NCBI GenBank assembly: GCA_029257045.1
Contig: JARIDB010000179.1
Coordinates: 1-64,000, forward strand
Direction of reading: 5' to 3'
DNA length: 64,000 nucleotides
Source of the DNA: Clostridium sp.
GTDB lineage: Bacteria; Bacillota; Clostridia; Clostridiales; Clostridiaceae
Shown here piece after piece: positions 17,059 through 25,506 of this stretch; within the stretch, counting starts at the first letter, position 1; the number at the start of each line of letters is the position of its first letter. Under the pieces are notes generated by a model, which saw only the letters and a program-made list of their open reading frames with translations, was not told the DNA's origin and did no database searches. The translations under genes and the position numbers were made by a program.

Positions 17059-18573
17059 ATGAATAAAATTGGTGTCATTGATTTTGGACCAAGTTCTATT
17101 AGACTAATGTTAAGTGAAATAGATGATTCTGGATATTTTAAAGTTATAGATGAATTAAAAACCCCAATTAGACTTTGTCATGATTTAATTAATGGTAATA
17201 TTTGCAGAGAGAATACTGATATAATTTTATCTACATTAGCAGCTTATAAAAGTATGTGTACTGTTACTAATACATCTAATATTATTGCTGTAGCAACTGA
17301 ATCTTTAAGAGAAGCTAAAAATAAGGACTTGCTTTTGCCTTTAATAAAAAAGCAATTAGATATTGATATAAGGATTCTATCAAAAGAAGAGGAAATATAT
17401 TATAACTTTTTAGGCATACAAAAAAGTATTTATGTAGAAAATGCCTTAATCGTAGAAGTTGCTGGTACTGATACTCATTTAGCGTGGGTTCAAGGAAATA
17501 AAATTATTGAACAATTTACCCTTCCCATAGGTAGTGTTAACTTATCTTATAAATATAATTTAATTGATAGGATTTTATCTAAAGATTTAGAAGAAGCCTT
17601 TTCATTAATTAAGAATAACTTATCTGGGATTGATTGGTTATATAATAATAAATTTGATTATGTAATTGCTATAGCTTCAACTTCAAGAAATTTAGCTAAA
17701 TTAGATAGAGTTAAAAAAAGATATCCTTTTGATATACCACATAATTATGAAATGTCAGATTTAGATGTTAATGAAGTTTATAATCTGCTAAAATCAAAAG
17801 ACTTAAAACAAAGACAGAAATTAGCTGGCATAGAACCTGAGTTTTCAGATATTATAGTTGGTGGAACTGCTATCTTTAAAAGTATTGTAAATGCAATTAG
17901 TTGTAGCAAAATAAAAGTCTCTGGTAGAGCTTTAAGAGAAGGATTAATTTATGAATATTTAGAAAAAAACTTTTCTATAACAACTGATATATTAGATTAT
18001 AGCTTAGATGGTATTTTAAACACATTAAATGGAGATAAAAATCATGCCTTTAACGTCTTTAAAACTTCACTTAATTTATTTAATGATTTAAAACCTCTTC
18101 ATCATTTAGATGATAGCTATTTAAATATAATAAAAACCGCCTCTATGCTTCATGATTGTGGAATTAGTATTAATTATTATGGTCATCACAAACATTCTTT
18201 TTATATTATATTAAATTCACATATAAATGGTTTAAGTCATAAAGAGCTTTTAATGAGTGCCTTAATAGCTTCTTCACATAGGTTTAATAGTTACCAAACA
18301 TCATTAGTACCTTTTTCAGCAATAATAAATCAATTAGATTTAAAGGTTATAAATCAAATTAGTATATTAGTAAAAATTGCTGAAGGGTTAGATAGAAGTT
18401 TAGTTGGAGCTGTTAAAAAAATAGAAACTTTCATAGAAGAAGATACTGTAAGAATTTTAGTTTTCTCTGATATAAACGTAGATTTTGAAGTCAGGCAAGC
18501 CTTAAGAGGAATTGATAAATTCAAAGAAATTTACGGAAGAAACTTAATAATTGAATCTACTTATTTAAATTAA
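17059..18573 (+). CDS. Ppx/GppA phosphatase-like protein with HD domain, degenerate motifs
   Basis: 504 residues: an ASKHA-fold Ppx/GppA domain (about 1-300) plus a C-terminal HD-type helical domain (MLHDCG near residue 375). Homologues hydrolyse polyphosphate or pppGpp. Two phosphate-binding motifs have drifted. The first reads IDFGPSSIRL instead of the usual DLGSNSxRL, and the second reads VEVAGTDTHLAW instead of DIGGGSTEL. The acidic LSKEEEIYYNFLG and the late VGGTAIF motif remain. ATG at 17059 follows AAGGAG. It may be a weak or inactive enzyme, or a ligand sensor. It is monocistronic. Confidence 0.78.
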   Translation: MNKIGVIDFGPSSIRLMLSEIDDSGYFKVIDELKTPIRLCHDLINGNICRENTDIILSTLAAYKSMCTVTNTSNIIAVATESLREAKNKDLLLPLIKKQLDIDIRILSKEEEIYYNFLGIQKSIYVENALIVEVAGTDTHLAWVQGNKIIEQFTLPIGSVNLSYKYNLIDRILSKDLEEAFSLIKNNLSGIDWLYNNKFDYVIAIASTSRNLAKLDRVKKRYPFDIPHNYEMSDLDVNEVYNLLKSKDLKQRQKLAGIEPEFSDIIVGGTAIFKSIVNAISCSKIKVSGRALREGLIYEYLEKNFSITTDILDYSLDGILNTLNGDKNHAFNVFKTSLNLFNDLKPLHHLDDSYLNIIKTASMLHDCGISINYYGHHKHSFYIILNSHINGLSHKELLMSALIASSHRFNSYQTSLVPFSAIINQLDLKVINQISILVKIAEGLDRSLVGAVKKIETFIEEDTVRILVFSDINVDFEVRQALRGIDKFKEIYGRNLIIESTYLN

Positions 18574-18600
18574 AATATACTAAAAGGGGAAATTATAATA

Positions 18601-18678
18601 ACTTATCCATGTGATAAGTTTATTATAATTTTCTAAAGAATAAAGAAGTTAGGATTTAAAACTCCTAACTTCTTTATT
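18601..18678. terminator. Terminator region, Ppx-like / M50-like genes
   Basis: A small stem, ACTTATC / GATAAGT (18601-18619), is followed by the recurring AT motif, then by a 16-bp terminator stem, AATAAAGAAGTTAGGA and its complement (18639-18678). The large stem has T runs on both strands and serves the converging genes. Confidence 0.82.
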
Positions 18679-19308
18679 TTATAAAATTATTAAAGTAGCT
18701 AATTTTATAAATGTATTTGCTATAAATGATATTGGTATTCCTAAAACATTTCTTCCTATAACTGCTATCCCTATAATGATCGGAAGTTGATATCTATATA
18801 TAACTCCTGAAATTTCATAAAACTTTTTAGGATTTATTTCTCTAAACAATTCAAATCCTGCAAGACCTGGTAGTGGCAATAAATTAAATATAAATAGACT
18901 TACATTTACATATATTATATTTGCTAATATCGAAGCTATTATTTTAAAAGTAGACATATGTAAGCCACTTCCAAACCTATAAAATAAAGCTAAAATAAAT
19001 GAACCTATAAAAGCTACTATTAACATTGAAAATAAAGAAACCAATGTTACTTTTATTGCATCCTTGTATCCTCTTTTATAAGCACTTGGATTAGTCTCTA
19101 CAGGTTTTGTCCATCCAAATCCAATAAATAATATCATAATAAACCCAACTAGATCAATATGATTAAAAGGACTTAAGGATAGTCTTCCTTGAAACCTTGG
19201 AGTTTTATCTCCTAATTTATCAGCCATTTTAGCTTTTGAATACCCTTGTGCCGTAAAAGCTATTAAAATAGCTGGTATTACTAATAATTTATCTAATATA
19301 ATTTCCAA
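18679..19308 (-). CDS. M50 (site-2 protease) family protein, probably catalytically dead
   Basis: A 209-residue membrane protein with the overall pattern of bacterial M50 site-2 proteases: ADKLGDKTPRFQGRLSLSPF, HIDLVGF, GFGWTKPVETNP, and NLLPLPGLAGFE. The zinc-binding HExxH is missing: the aligned positions read Gln, Gly and Lys (in TAQGYSKAKMADKLGD). The second metal ligand, Asp in the usual LLPIPPLDG, is Ala here. The loss of all four residues points to a pseudoprotease. The start is TTG at 19308, 8 bases from GGAGG. It could scaffold or inhibit an active homologue. Confidence 0.8.
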   Translation of the reverse strand: MEIILDKLLVIPAILIAFTAQGYSKAKMADKLGDKTPRFQGRLSLSPFNHIDLVGFIMILFIGFGWTKPVETNPSAYKRGYKDAIKVTLVSLFSMLIVAFIGSFILALFYRFGSGLHMSTFKIIASILANIIYVNVSLFIFNLLPLPGLAGFELFREINPKKFYEISGVIYRYQLPIIIGIAVIGRNVLGIPISFIANTFIKLATLIIL

Positions 19309-19451
19309 ATTAAATACCTCCTAATAAACTTAATTTATTATACCATAAAAATAATTACTTTTTATTTTATAAGAAATTTACCCTGTAAATAAACTTTTTA
19401 TAATTTCCATCATTTAGTTTTCAAGTATATATATCTACTTCTTTATTAATT

Positions 19452-19479
19452 AAGGGCCTTACTTTTAGTAAAGCCCTTA
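19452..19479 (-). terminator. Weak hairpin downstream of the LCP gene
   Basis: The arms AAGGGC..TTAC and GTAA..GCCCTT form an imperfect stem 68 bases past the LCP stop codon. The following leftward sequence (TTAATTAAT) is only moderately T-rich, so this is a tentative terminator. Confidence 0.45.
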
Positions 19480-19546
19480 TATTCAATCTTTCCTATTTAC
19501 TGTCTTATTCTATATAATGATTTATTCTCCATGTCTACCACAATTA

Positions 19547-20938
19547 TTATCTGGTATTATCAGGTGTTGGATTCGGCATCGGGTCTGGTGTCGGATTCGG
19601 TGTCTGGCCTGGTGTCGGATCCGGTGTCTGGCCTGGTGTCGGATCCGGTGTTGGATTTGGTATCTGGCCTGGTGTCGGATTCGGTGTCTGGCCCGGTGTT
19701 GGATTCGGATCTGGTTTTGGATCCGGTTTTGGTTTTTCTACTGGAACAGTAGGAGTTATTTCTTCTTTTTCTTCTTTATCATTATAATCTTCTGGTTTGA
19801 TGTTATAAATAGAATTATATCTAGCTTCTTTATCATTATAATAAACTAATACATTTAAAACAGATTGTATATCGAATTCCTCTGTATTAGGTTCTTTATC
19901 ATTAAATATAAAGTCATATAATACCTTTGAACTTTGTTTTAAATCTATTAATAAACACCAACCTTTATCTTTATAAAGATTATCTCTTGCAATTAATTCA
20001 GCTTGTGGTATTTGTAATTGATTTATATTTAAAGTTGGAAATTTGTATATTGTATAAGCCAAATTTAAAGCTTGTGGTATATCAATATTGGTTTTCACAT
20101 GTTTTGACATTGTATTTGCAACATTTACATATTTAATAGGATTAATACTTTTCAAGCTTTCTGCAACTTCTTTTAATACTCTAGTTTGTCTTTCTCCTCT
20201 TTCAAAGTTACCATTTCCTACATATCTTATTCTTGCATAAGATAAAGCTTGTTGACCATTTAAATGTTGAAGTCCAGGCTCCTCAAGCATTGGTGAATTA
20301 ACACCTGTACTTTCACCTATGTATTTATTAACTTCATCAATTTCATAGTCCTTTACGTCAATTTCTATTCCATTAATTTCATCTATAATGGCTTCAAAAC
20401 CCCAAAAGTTAACTACAACGTACTTGTCTAAATGAAGATTAAAGTTATCTTCAATAGTTTTCATTAATAATGCAGCTCCACCTTCTGCACCTTTAAGATT
20501 GCCTTTTTTATCTTCTTCTAAAGCTCCTAAAGCAAATGCTGCATTTATTTTGTCTTCACCATATTCAGGAATTTCAACTAAGGTATCTCTCATTATTGTT
20601 GTTAATTTCACCTTTTTATTGTTATTATCTAAAGTTGCAATAATAATAGAATCTGATCTTGAAGGTTCATCTAATGTCCTACCATCTGTTCCTATTAACA
20701 AAACATTTGTTATGCCTTCAACTTCGCTATAACTTAATTCCTTAACCTTTTCAGGCACATATTCAGTATATACATTACTTCGTATTTTAAAGTATATACT
20801 AATACCTGCTATTAAAAGCGCTAATATTAAAGATATAATACTAATTATTGCTATTTTCTTTTTTTTATTTTTCTTACCTTTAACTCTTCTTTTTTTTACC
20901 CCATTATCTTCTTTGTCTTCTAAATCCTTTATATCCAT
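19547..20938 (-). CDS. LytR-CpsA-Psr (LCP) family cell wall ligase with Pro-rich tail
   Basis: A 463-residue membrane-anchored enzyme that probably transfers teichoic acid or other glycopolymers to peptidoglycan. It has a basic cytoplasmic start (KKRRVKGKKNKKKK), one membrane helix (about 29-52), and the extracellular LCP domain with NVLLIGTDGR, SRSDSIIIATLD, LTTIMRDTLVEIP, and the Arg motif LSYARIRY. From about residue 400 the chain is a Pro/Asp/Thr/Gly/Asn repeat (NPTPGQTP type), likely a wall-spanning spacer. ATG at 20938 follows GGGAGG. The tail DNA is GC-richer than its surroundings because of Pro and Gly codons. Confidence 0.88.
   Translation of the reverse strand: MDIKDLEDKEDNGVKKRRVKGKKNKKKKIAIISIISLILALLIAGISIYFKIRSNVYTEYVPEKVKELSYSEVEGITNVLLIGTDGRTLDEPSRSDSIIIATLDNNNKKVKLTTIMRDTLVEIPEYGEDKINAAFALGALEEDKKGNLKGAEGGAALLMKTIEDNFNLHLDKYVVVNFWGFEAIIDEINGIEIDVKDYEIDEVNKYIGESTGVNSPMLEEPGLQHLNGQQALSYARIRYVGNGNFERGERQTRVLKEVAESLKSINPIKYVNVANTMSKHVKTNIDIPQALNLAYTIYKFPTLNINQLQIPQAELIARDNLYKDKGWCLLIDLKQSSKVLYDFIFNDKEPNTEEFDIQSVLNVLVYYNDKEARYNSIYNIKPEDYNDKEEKEEITPTVPVEKPKPDPKPDPNPTPGQTPNPTPGQIPNPTPDPTPGQTPDPTPGQTPNPTPDPMPNPTPDNTR
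19560..19735 (-). repeat. In-frame tandem repeat coding for the Pro-rich LCP tail
   Basis: Imperfect tandem units of about 18-24 bases encode NPTPGQTP- and DPTPGQTP-like peptides in the 3' part of the LCP gene. Units such as GGTGTCTGGCCTGGTGTCGG recur on the plus strand. Such repeats can expand or contract by slippage without shifting the frame, changing spacer length. Confidence 0.8.
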
Positions 20939-21155
20939 CTTAATTCCTCCCAGTATCATTATATAAATAAAATATATCCTTGTACAATAGCATTACTCTA
21001 TTATACATTATTATTTTGTCAATTTCATTTCAAATTTATCTTATTTCTAATATTTATAATATTTCATACTAACATATTCTAATATATACATCTTTTTTTA
21101 TTATTAATGATTATTATTTCAATTAATTGTCAAGGCTTTAACTAGAGGTGATAAA

Positions 21156-21764
21156 ATGAAAAAAAGTTATTCTTTCAAAAAAATAACTGGTACTTTCTTT
21201 ATATCGGTTTCATTAATGTTCATCTGTTTTTTAACTAGTTATTATATTACAAATTATTATACTAATCCTTCTAAAAATTTTTCTGAAAAAGATTTAGATA
21301 GAAAAGAAGTATTTAATAATTCAAGTACTAATCTAGAAGATAATATGTATATAACTTTAAAAACAGAGGATACCATTGATATGTCAGAAAGTTTTGTAAA
21401 GTTAAAAGATAAATTAAATTTAAAAGGTAATTTTACTTTAGAAAGTCTTTCTAAAGAACTAGAAAAGAGTGGTTACACATTAAATGAATTTGATGATACA
21501 AAATTAGTTTATAACCGTAACAAATCTGATGATATTAGTAATTTTCAAAGTAATAAATATTATTTAGGTGAAGAAAAAGGTTTTATATCTGTTTTTAAAA
21601 CTGATTCTTCTGGAAAAGTTTTAGAAAGTGAGAAAAAAGTTTACGAAGAATATAAAGCTATAAATAACTTGCCAGAAATAGATCAAAGTCTTATAAAAGA
21701 AAACAAGTTTTTCTATGATACTTTAGAAGAAGCATTATATAAACTTAGTGAAATGGTTTCTTAA
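21156..21764 (+). CDS. Membrane-anchored protein with BofC-like C-terminal region
   Basis: A 202-residue protein. A basic N-terminus and one membrane helix (about 12-32) lead to a Ser/Asn/Lys-rich external domain. The last 70 residues (KGFISVFKT, then NNLPEIDQSLIKENKFFYDTLEEALYKL) resemble the C-terminal domain of BofC, a forespore protein that modulates SpoIVB-dependent signalling in Bacillus sporulation. The similarity is by pattern only. ATG at 21156 follows AGAGGTG. It is single, with a terminator downstream. Confidence 0.55.
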   Translation: MKKSYSFKKITGTFFISVSLMFICFLTSYYITNYYTNPSKNFSEKDLDRKEVFNNSSTNLEDNMYITLKTEDTIDMSESFVKLKDKLNLKGNFTLESLSKELEKSGYTLNEFDDTKLVYNRNKSDDISNFQSNKYYLGEEKGFISVFKTDSSGKVLESEKKVYEEYKAINNLPEIDQSLIKENKFFYDTLEEALYKLSEMVS

Positions 21765-21791
21765 AATTAATTTATCCTACAATCATTTTAT

Positions 21792-21837
21792 AAAACTATT
21801 AAAATAATATTTATTTTTATTATTTTAATAGTTTTTT
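21792..21837 (+). terminator. Terminator of the BofC-like gene
   Basis: An AT-only stem of about 17 bp (AAAACTATTAAAATAAT and its complement) followed by a T run, 28 bases beyond the stop codon. Confidence 0.75.
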
Positions 21838-22024
21838 ATTTTTTATCACATTTTCTTTTTCTTTTCATATTATAACTTATAAATTTATACAGTTTTAGTC
21901 ATATATATTTAAATATTAAAAATTTTTATTAACTTTTTTATAAATTTATATTTACATATTAACATTAAGACATTAATATATATTTATTGCCCAAGAAAAT
22001 TTAATCCTTAGGGAGGTTTGTTTT

Positions 22025-22930
22025 ATGAATATTAGTATTATTGATATGCCTATATTCTACGGATGTGATAATCCTGGAGTAGAAAATGGGCCAAAAGTTT
22101 TAAGAGAGAACAAACTTCTAGATATCTTTAATAAAAGCCACCAAGTCTGTGATATGGGAGAAGTTCATTTAAAAAATGTTTCTTCAAAGGACAAATACGC
22201 AGCTAATGCCAAAATGAAGTATTTAGATGAAGTAATAAGATCAAATGTAGAACTTGGAGATAAGGTTTATGAATCTTTATCAAATTCATATTTACCTCTA
22301 GTTATAGGTGGAGACCATTCTCTAGCCTTAGGTAGTTTAGCTGGCTCTAGTAAGTTTTTCAAAGATGATCTTGCAGTTATTTGGGTTGATGCGCATGGTG
22401 ATATAAACACACCAGAAACTTCCCCATCTGGAAACATTCACGGAATGCCTTTAGCAAGTTCAATTGGTGTAGGACCTGACGTTCTTACTAACCTTTACTT
22501 TGACGGGACTAAGGTTAAACCTGAAAATGTATTTTTAATTGGCTGTAGAGACTTAGACATTGGCGAAACTAAATTAGCCAAAGAAAAAAAACTTAACTTA
22601 TGGACCATGGAATATATTAAAAACCAGGGCATACAAGTGGTCTTAAAGGAACTTATTGAAGCTTTAAAAAGAACCAAGGTAAACAATATTCATTTAAGCT
22701 TTGATATTGATGTTTTAGATCCTTCTTACGTTCCAGGTACTGGAACACCTGTAGAAGATGGAATATCATTTTTAGAAGGAAAAACCATAATTGAAACTAT
22801 AATTAATACCTCTTTAGTTAAAGCTATAGATTTTGTCGAATTTAACCCATCTCTAGATGTAAATAATAGAACCTTAGAAACTTGTTTAGAGATGTTAAAA
22901 GTTATATCAGAAGCTTTAGACGGTAAATAA
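22025..22930 (+). CDS. rocF: Arginase
   Basis: A 301-residue ureohydrolase converting arginine to ornithine and urea. Mn2+ ligands are visible in GGDHSLA (about residue 99), DAHGDINTPETSPSGNIHGMP (about 122-142) and SFDIDVLDPSYVPGTGTPV (about 223-241). The NTPETSPSGN and PGTGTPV segments favour arginase over agmatinase. ATG at 22025 follows GGGAGG. It is monocistronic with a hairpin terminator. Ornithine could supply polyamine and proline metabolism; a polyamine importer is encoded 3 kb away. Confidence 0.9.
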   Translation: MNISIIDMPIFYGCDNPGVENGPKVLRENKLLDIFNKSHQVCDMGEVHLKNVSSKDKYAANAKMKYLDEVIRSNVELGDKVYESLSNSYLPLVIGGDHSLALGSLAGSSKFFKDDLAVIWVDAHGDINTPETSPSGNIHGMPLASSIGVGPDVLTNLYFDGTKVKPENVFLIGCRDLDIGETKLAKEKKLNLWTMEYIKNQGIQVVLKELIEALKRTKVNNIHLSFDIDVLDPSYVPGTGTPVEDGISFLEGKTIIETIINTSLVKAIDFVEFNPSLDVNNRTLETCLEMLKVISEALDGK

Positions 22931-22936
22931 TTTTTG

Positions 22937-22980
22937 AAATGAGCCTGCTACACATTTAGTTGGATAGGCTCATTTTTTAT
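22937..22980 (+). terminator. Terminator of arginase gene
   Basis: The stem AAATGAGCCT / AGGCTCATTT with a 19-base loop is followed by six T residues just after the arginase stop codon. Confidence 0.8.
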
Positions 22981-23049
22981 TATTCTTATTAATTAGTTTT
23001 ATATTTTATGTTATTATATAATAAGTAAAACAGTACTTAGGAGGGTATA

Positions 23050-23679
23050 ATGAAATTACTTTTTTTTGATACAGAAACAACAAGCATAAAACCAGGTAAC
23101 ATATGTCAATTAAGTTATATAGTTGTTGATGCTTCTACTAAACCCCAAACTACCACTGGTAAGAATTTCTTCTTCACTGTTGATAACATGGATCAAGGTG
23201 CTGAAGCTATCCATGGTTTTTCCTTAGAAAAATTATATGAATTATCAGAAGGAATGGAGTTTTTAGACTCTATAACAGAATTTATGCATGATTTTTTCGA
23301 AGCAGATTTTGTAATTGGGCATAATGTTCAGTTCGATATCAAGTTCTTAAAGCATGAAATAAATCAACTTTGGGAATCTGGTTTAATAGATAGCCAGTGG
23401 GAGCCAAAAAATACTTTCTGTACTATGGCTTATTATAAAAACTTATGTAACTTACCAAGTCCTTCAGGAAATATAAAAAATCCAAAACTTTCAGAAGTAG
23501 TTAATTATCTTGGAATAACTGAAGAACAAATCTCAAATAAATCCAATGATTTATTTGAAGGTAGTGGAAATTATCACGATGCAAGATTTGATACTACAGC
23601 TACTTATTTATTAGTAATACAAGGTATGAAAAAGGGATTAATAAAACCTGGCTATTTTAGTACCTTAATATCAAAATAA
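23050..23679 (+). CDS. DEDDh 3'-5' exonuclease (DnaQ-like)
   Basis: A 209-residue single-domain nuclease. The three exonuclease motifs are present: FFDTETTS (Exo I, Asp-Glu near residue 7), VIGHNVQFDIKFL (Exo II, near 92), and YHDARFDTTATY (Exo III with the H-x4-D pattern, near 176). Such proteins trim DNA or RNA, and some resemble the proofreading subunit of DNA polymerase III. ATG at 23050 follows GGAGGG. It is monocistronic. The particular substrate cannot be told. Confidence 0.88.
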   Translation: MKLLFFDTETTSIKPGNICQLSYIVVDASTKPQTTTGKNFFFTVDNMDQGAEAIHGFSLEKLYELSEGMEFLDSITEFMHDFFEADFVIGHNVQFDIKFLKHEINQLWESGLIDSQWEPKNTFCTMAYYKNLCNLPSPSGNIKNPKLSEVVNYLGITEEQISNKSNDLFEGSGNYHDARFDTTATYLLVIQGMKKGLIKPGYFSTLISK

Positions 23680-23694
23680 ATTTTTTCAAAATAA

Positions 23695-23761
23695 GGTTTA
23701 AAAGTTCATTAACTCTTAAACTTAAAAGGTGTTCTTACTAGTTAGTAAGAACACCTTTTTA
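23695..23761. terminator. Paired hairpins between exonuclease gene and pflA
   Basis: A first stem, GTTTAA..AGTT / AACT..TTAAAC (23695-23721), pairs better on the minus strand. A second, strong stem, AAAAGGTGTTCTTACT with its complement (23725-23760, AGTT loop), has A/T tracts on both sides and serves both converging genes. Confidence 0.82.
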
Positions 23762-23822
23762 TTGAAAATTTAATATACTATTTTCTGTAATATTTTTAAT
23801 ATCTAATTTAAAAAGAACTTAA

Positions 23823-24530
23823 CTACCCAAAGTATTTCTTCTGTAACTCCATACATTTTTCTTTATTCATAGCGGGTACATCCTTAAGTCTATATTCAAA
23901 TCCTAAAGTTTCATATTTACTAATTCCAAGTAAGTGATAAGGTAATAACTCTACTTTTTCTACATTATCTATAGTCTGTATAAAATCTTTTAACCTTTTC
24001 ATATACTCATCGCTATCTGTTCTTCCTGGAATAACAACTTGCCTTATCCAAACCTTAGTTTTAGATTTTTTTAAAGCTTTTAAAAATTTATTAGTTTCTT
24101 CTATTGGAAATCCTGTAATTTCTTTGTAACCCTCTTCTGTCAAATGTTTTACATCATATAAAATCAAATCTGTATATTCTAATATTTCATCATAATATCC
24201 AAGGCCTACTCCTGAAGTATCTAAACAAGTGTGTATTCCTTCTTCTTTACATAACTTCAAAGCTTCAATTAAAAATTCCGGTTGTCTTAAAGGATCCCCG
24301 CCTGAAAAGGTAACGCCTCCTCCTGAAGCTTTAAAATAACTTTTAAATTTGCTTATTTTAGTTACAAGCTCTTTTGCTGTATATTCTTCTCCACCTTTAT
24401 CGCTCCAAGTGTCTGGATTATGGCAGTACACGCACCTTAATGAACATCCTTGAAAAAATATTACATTCCTTATTCCTGGACCATCTACTAATCCCATTGA
24501 TTCTATTGAATGAATTCTTCCCTTTATCAT
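23823..24530 (-). CDS. pflA: Pyruvate formate-lyase activating enzyme
   Basis: A 235-residue radical SAM enzyme that makes the glycyl radical on pyruvate formate-lyase. The cluster motif is CSLRCVYC (about residues 29-36), in the family form CxxxCxxC, followed by HNPDTW. GGGVTFSGGDPLRQPEF is the SAM-binding GGE-like region. ATG at 24530 follows AAGGAG. No pflB lies next to it in this window, which is unusual because the two genes are normally adjacent. The activase may serve a PflB encoded elsewhere or another glycyl-radical enzyme. Confidence 0.9.
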   Translation of the reverse strand: MIKGRIHSIESMGLVDGPGIRNVIFFQGCSLRCVYCHNPDTWSDKGGEEYTAKELVTKISKFKSYFKASGGGVTFSGGDPLRQPEFLIEALKLCKEEGIHTCLDTSGVGLGYYDEILEYTDLILYDVKHLTEEGYKEITGFPIEETNKFLKALKKSKTKVWIRQVVIPGRTDSDEYMKRLKDFIQTIDNVEKVELLPYHLLGISKYETLGFEYRLKDVPAMNKEKCMELQKKYFG

Positions 24531-24944
24531 ATTAAAACTCCTTCCCTGATAATTAAAAATGACTTAATCTTTTTTATAAAGTCACTAATTTATATTTATT
24601 ACAATGCTCTTTTTCTTATATATAAAACTATCATTTTTTATTTATTTTTAATAATACATAAAAATATTATCTCATAAATGCTTATCTTTTTCAACTTTGG
24701 TATCTTTTTAAAAATAATTAGTATTACTAAACTAAAAGTGTTGTTTTATTAAACTTTTTTTTGAGTCAGCCTCCCTACTTCAATGTTAACAATGATTAAG
24801 AGAGTTTTAAATAAAAAAACTTTTTAAAGTTTTTTTAAAAAAATATTGATTTTTTTCTAATTAGTATTTATAATAACTATTGTTTGTTTAGTAATTTTAA
24901 ACTTAAAGTTTAGTATTATAAAATATAGATGTAGAGGTGTAATT
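24531..24944. promoter_or_regulatory. Control region between pflA and the pot operon, with repeated GTTTAGTAWT
   Basis: 414 bases without a gene. The ten-base motif GTTTAGTA(A/T)T occurs three times: 24886-24895 and 24908-24917 on the plus strand (22 bases apart, two helical turns) and 24732-24723 on the minus strand. A 6-1-6 palindrome, AAACTTAAAGTTT, sits between the plus copies at 24899-24911, just before a TATTAT / TATAAA stretch that could be a -10 box. These are plausible binding sites for the XRE regulator encoded next. An A/T-only stem near 24814-24840 is of unclear use. Confidence 0.5.
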
Positions 24945-25484
24945 TTGGAAATCGGTACAAAAATACGTAGACTTCGTATTGAAAAACAATTAACTCAAGA
25001 AGAACTAGCTAATAGATGTGAACTTTCAAAAGGGTTTATATCTCAAGTTGAAAATGAAATTACTTCACCTTCTATTGCGACACTTATAGATATTCTAGAA
25101 ACTCTCGGAACTAATCTAACTGAATTTTTTAGTGATGTTTCCGAAGAAAAAGTTACCTTTACTGCTGAAGATATGTTTGAAACTGATAATGAAGAATTAA
25201 AATATAAACTTATGTGGCTTATACCTAATGCTCAAAAGAATCAAATGGAACCTATTATGATAACTTTAGAACCAAAGGGTCAATATACAGAAGAACAACC
25301 TCATGAAGGTGAAGAATTTGGTTTTGTATTATCAGGTACTATTATTCTCCATATTGGAAAAAAGAAATTTAAAGTAAAAAAAGGTGAAAGTTTTTACTTT
25401 AAACCTAAATCAAATCATTATATATCAAATGATGGGACTACTCCTGCTAAAGTAATTTGGATAAGTACTCCACCATCATTCTAA
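24945..25484 (+). CDS. XRE-cupin transcriptional regulator of the pot operon
   Basis: A 179-residue regulator. The N-terminal helix-turn-helix (about 6-60) reads IRRLRIEKQLTQEELANRCELSKGFISQVEN. The C-terminal cupin domain (about 105-175) includes PHEGEEFGFVLSG and GESFYFKPKSNHYI. This layout matches PuuR and related polyamine-responsive repressors. The start is TTG at 24945 behind AGAGGTG. It lies 22 bases before potA on the same strand and is probably the first gene of the operon, which suggests control of polyamine uptake and autoregulation. Confidence 0.85.
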   Translation: MEIGTKIRRLRIEKQLTQEELANRCELSKGFISQVENEITSPSIATLIDILETLGTNLTEFFSDVSEEKVTFTAEDMFETDNEELKYKLMWLIPNAQKNQMEPIMITLEPKGQYTEEQPHEGEEFGFVLSGTIILHIGKKKFKVKKGESFYFKPKSNHYISNDGTTPAKVIWISTPPSF

Positions 25485-25506
25485 TTGAAAGAAAGAGGTG
25501 TTTATT

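Noticed and set aside
19517..19849. Plus-strand ORFs rich in Trp, Arg and Cys opposite the LCP tail
   Set aside because: They are antisense readings of the proline-rich repeat and lack a ribosome binding site.
24783..24827. Tiny ORF of about 14 codons before the pot regulator
   Set aside because: No ribosome binding site and a sequence dominated by A/T runs; not supportable as a gene.
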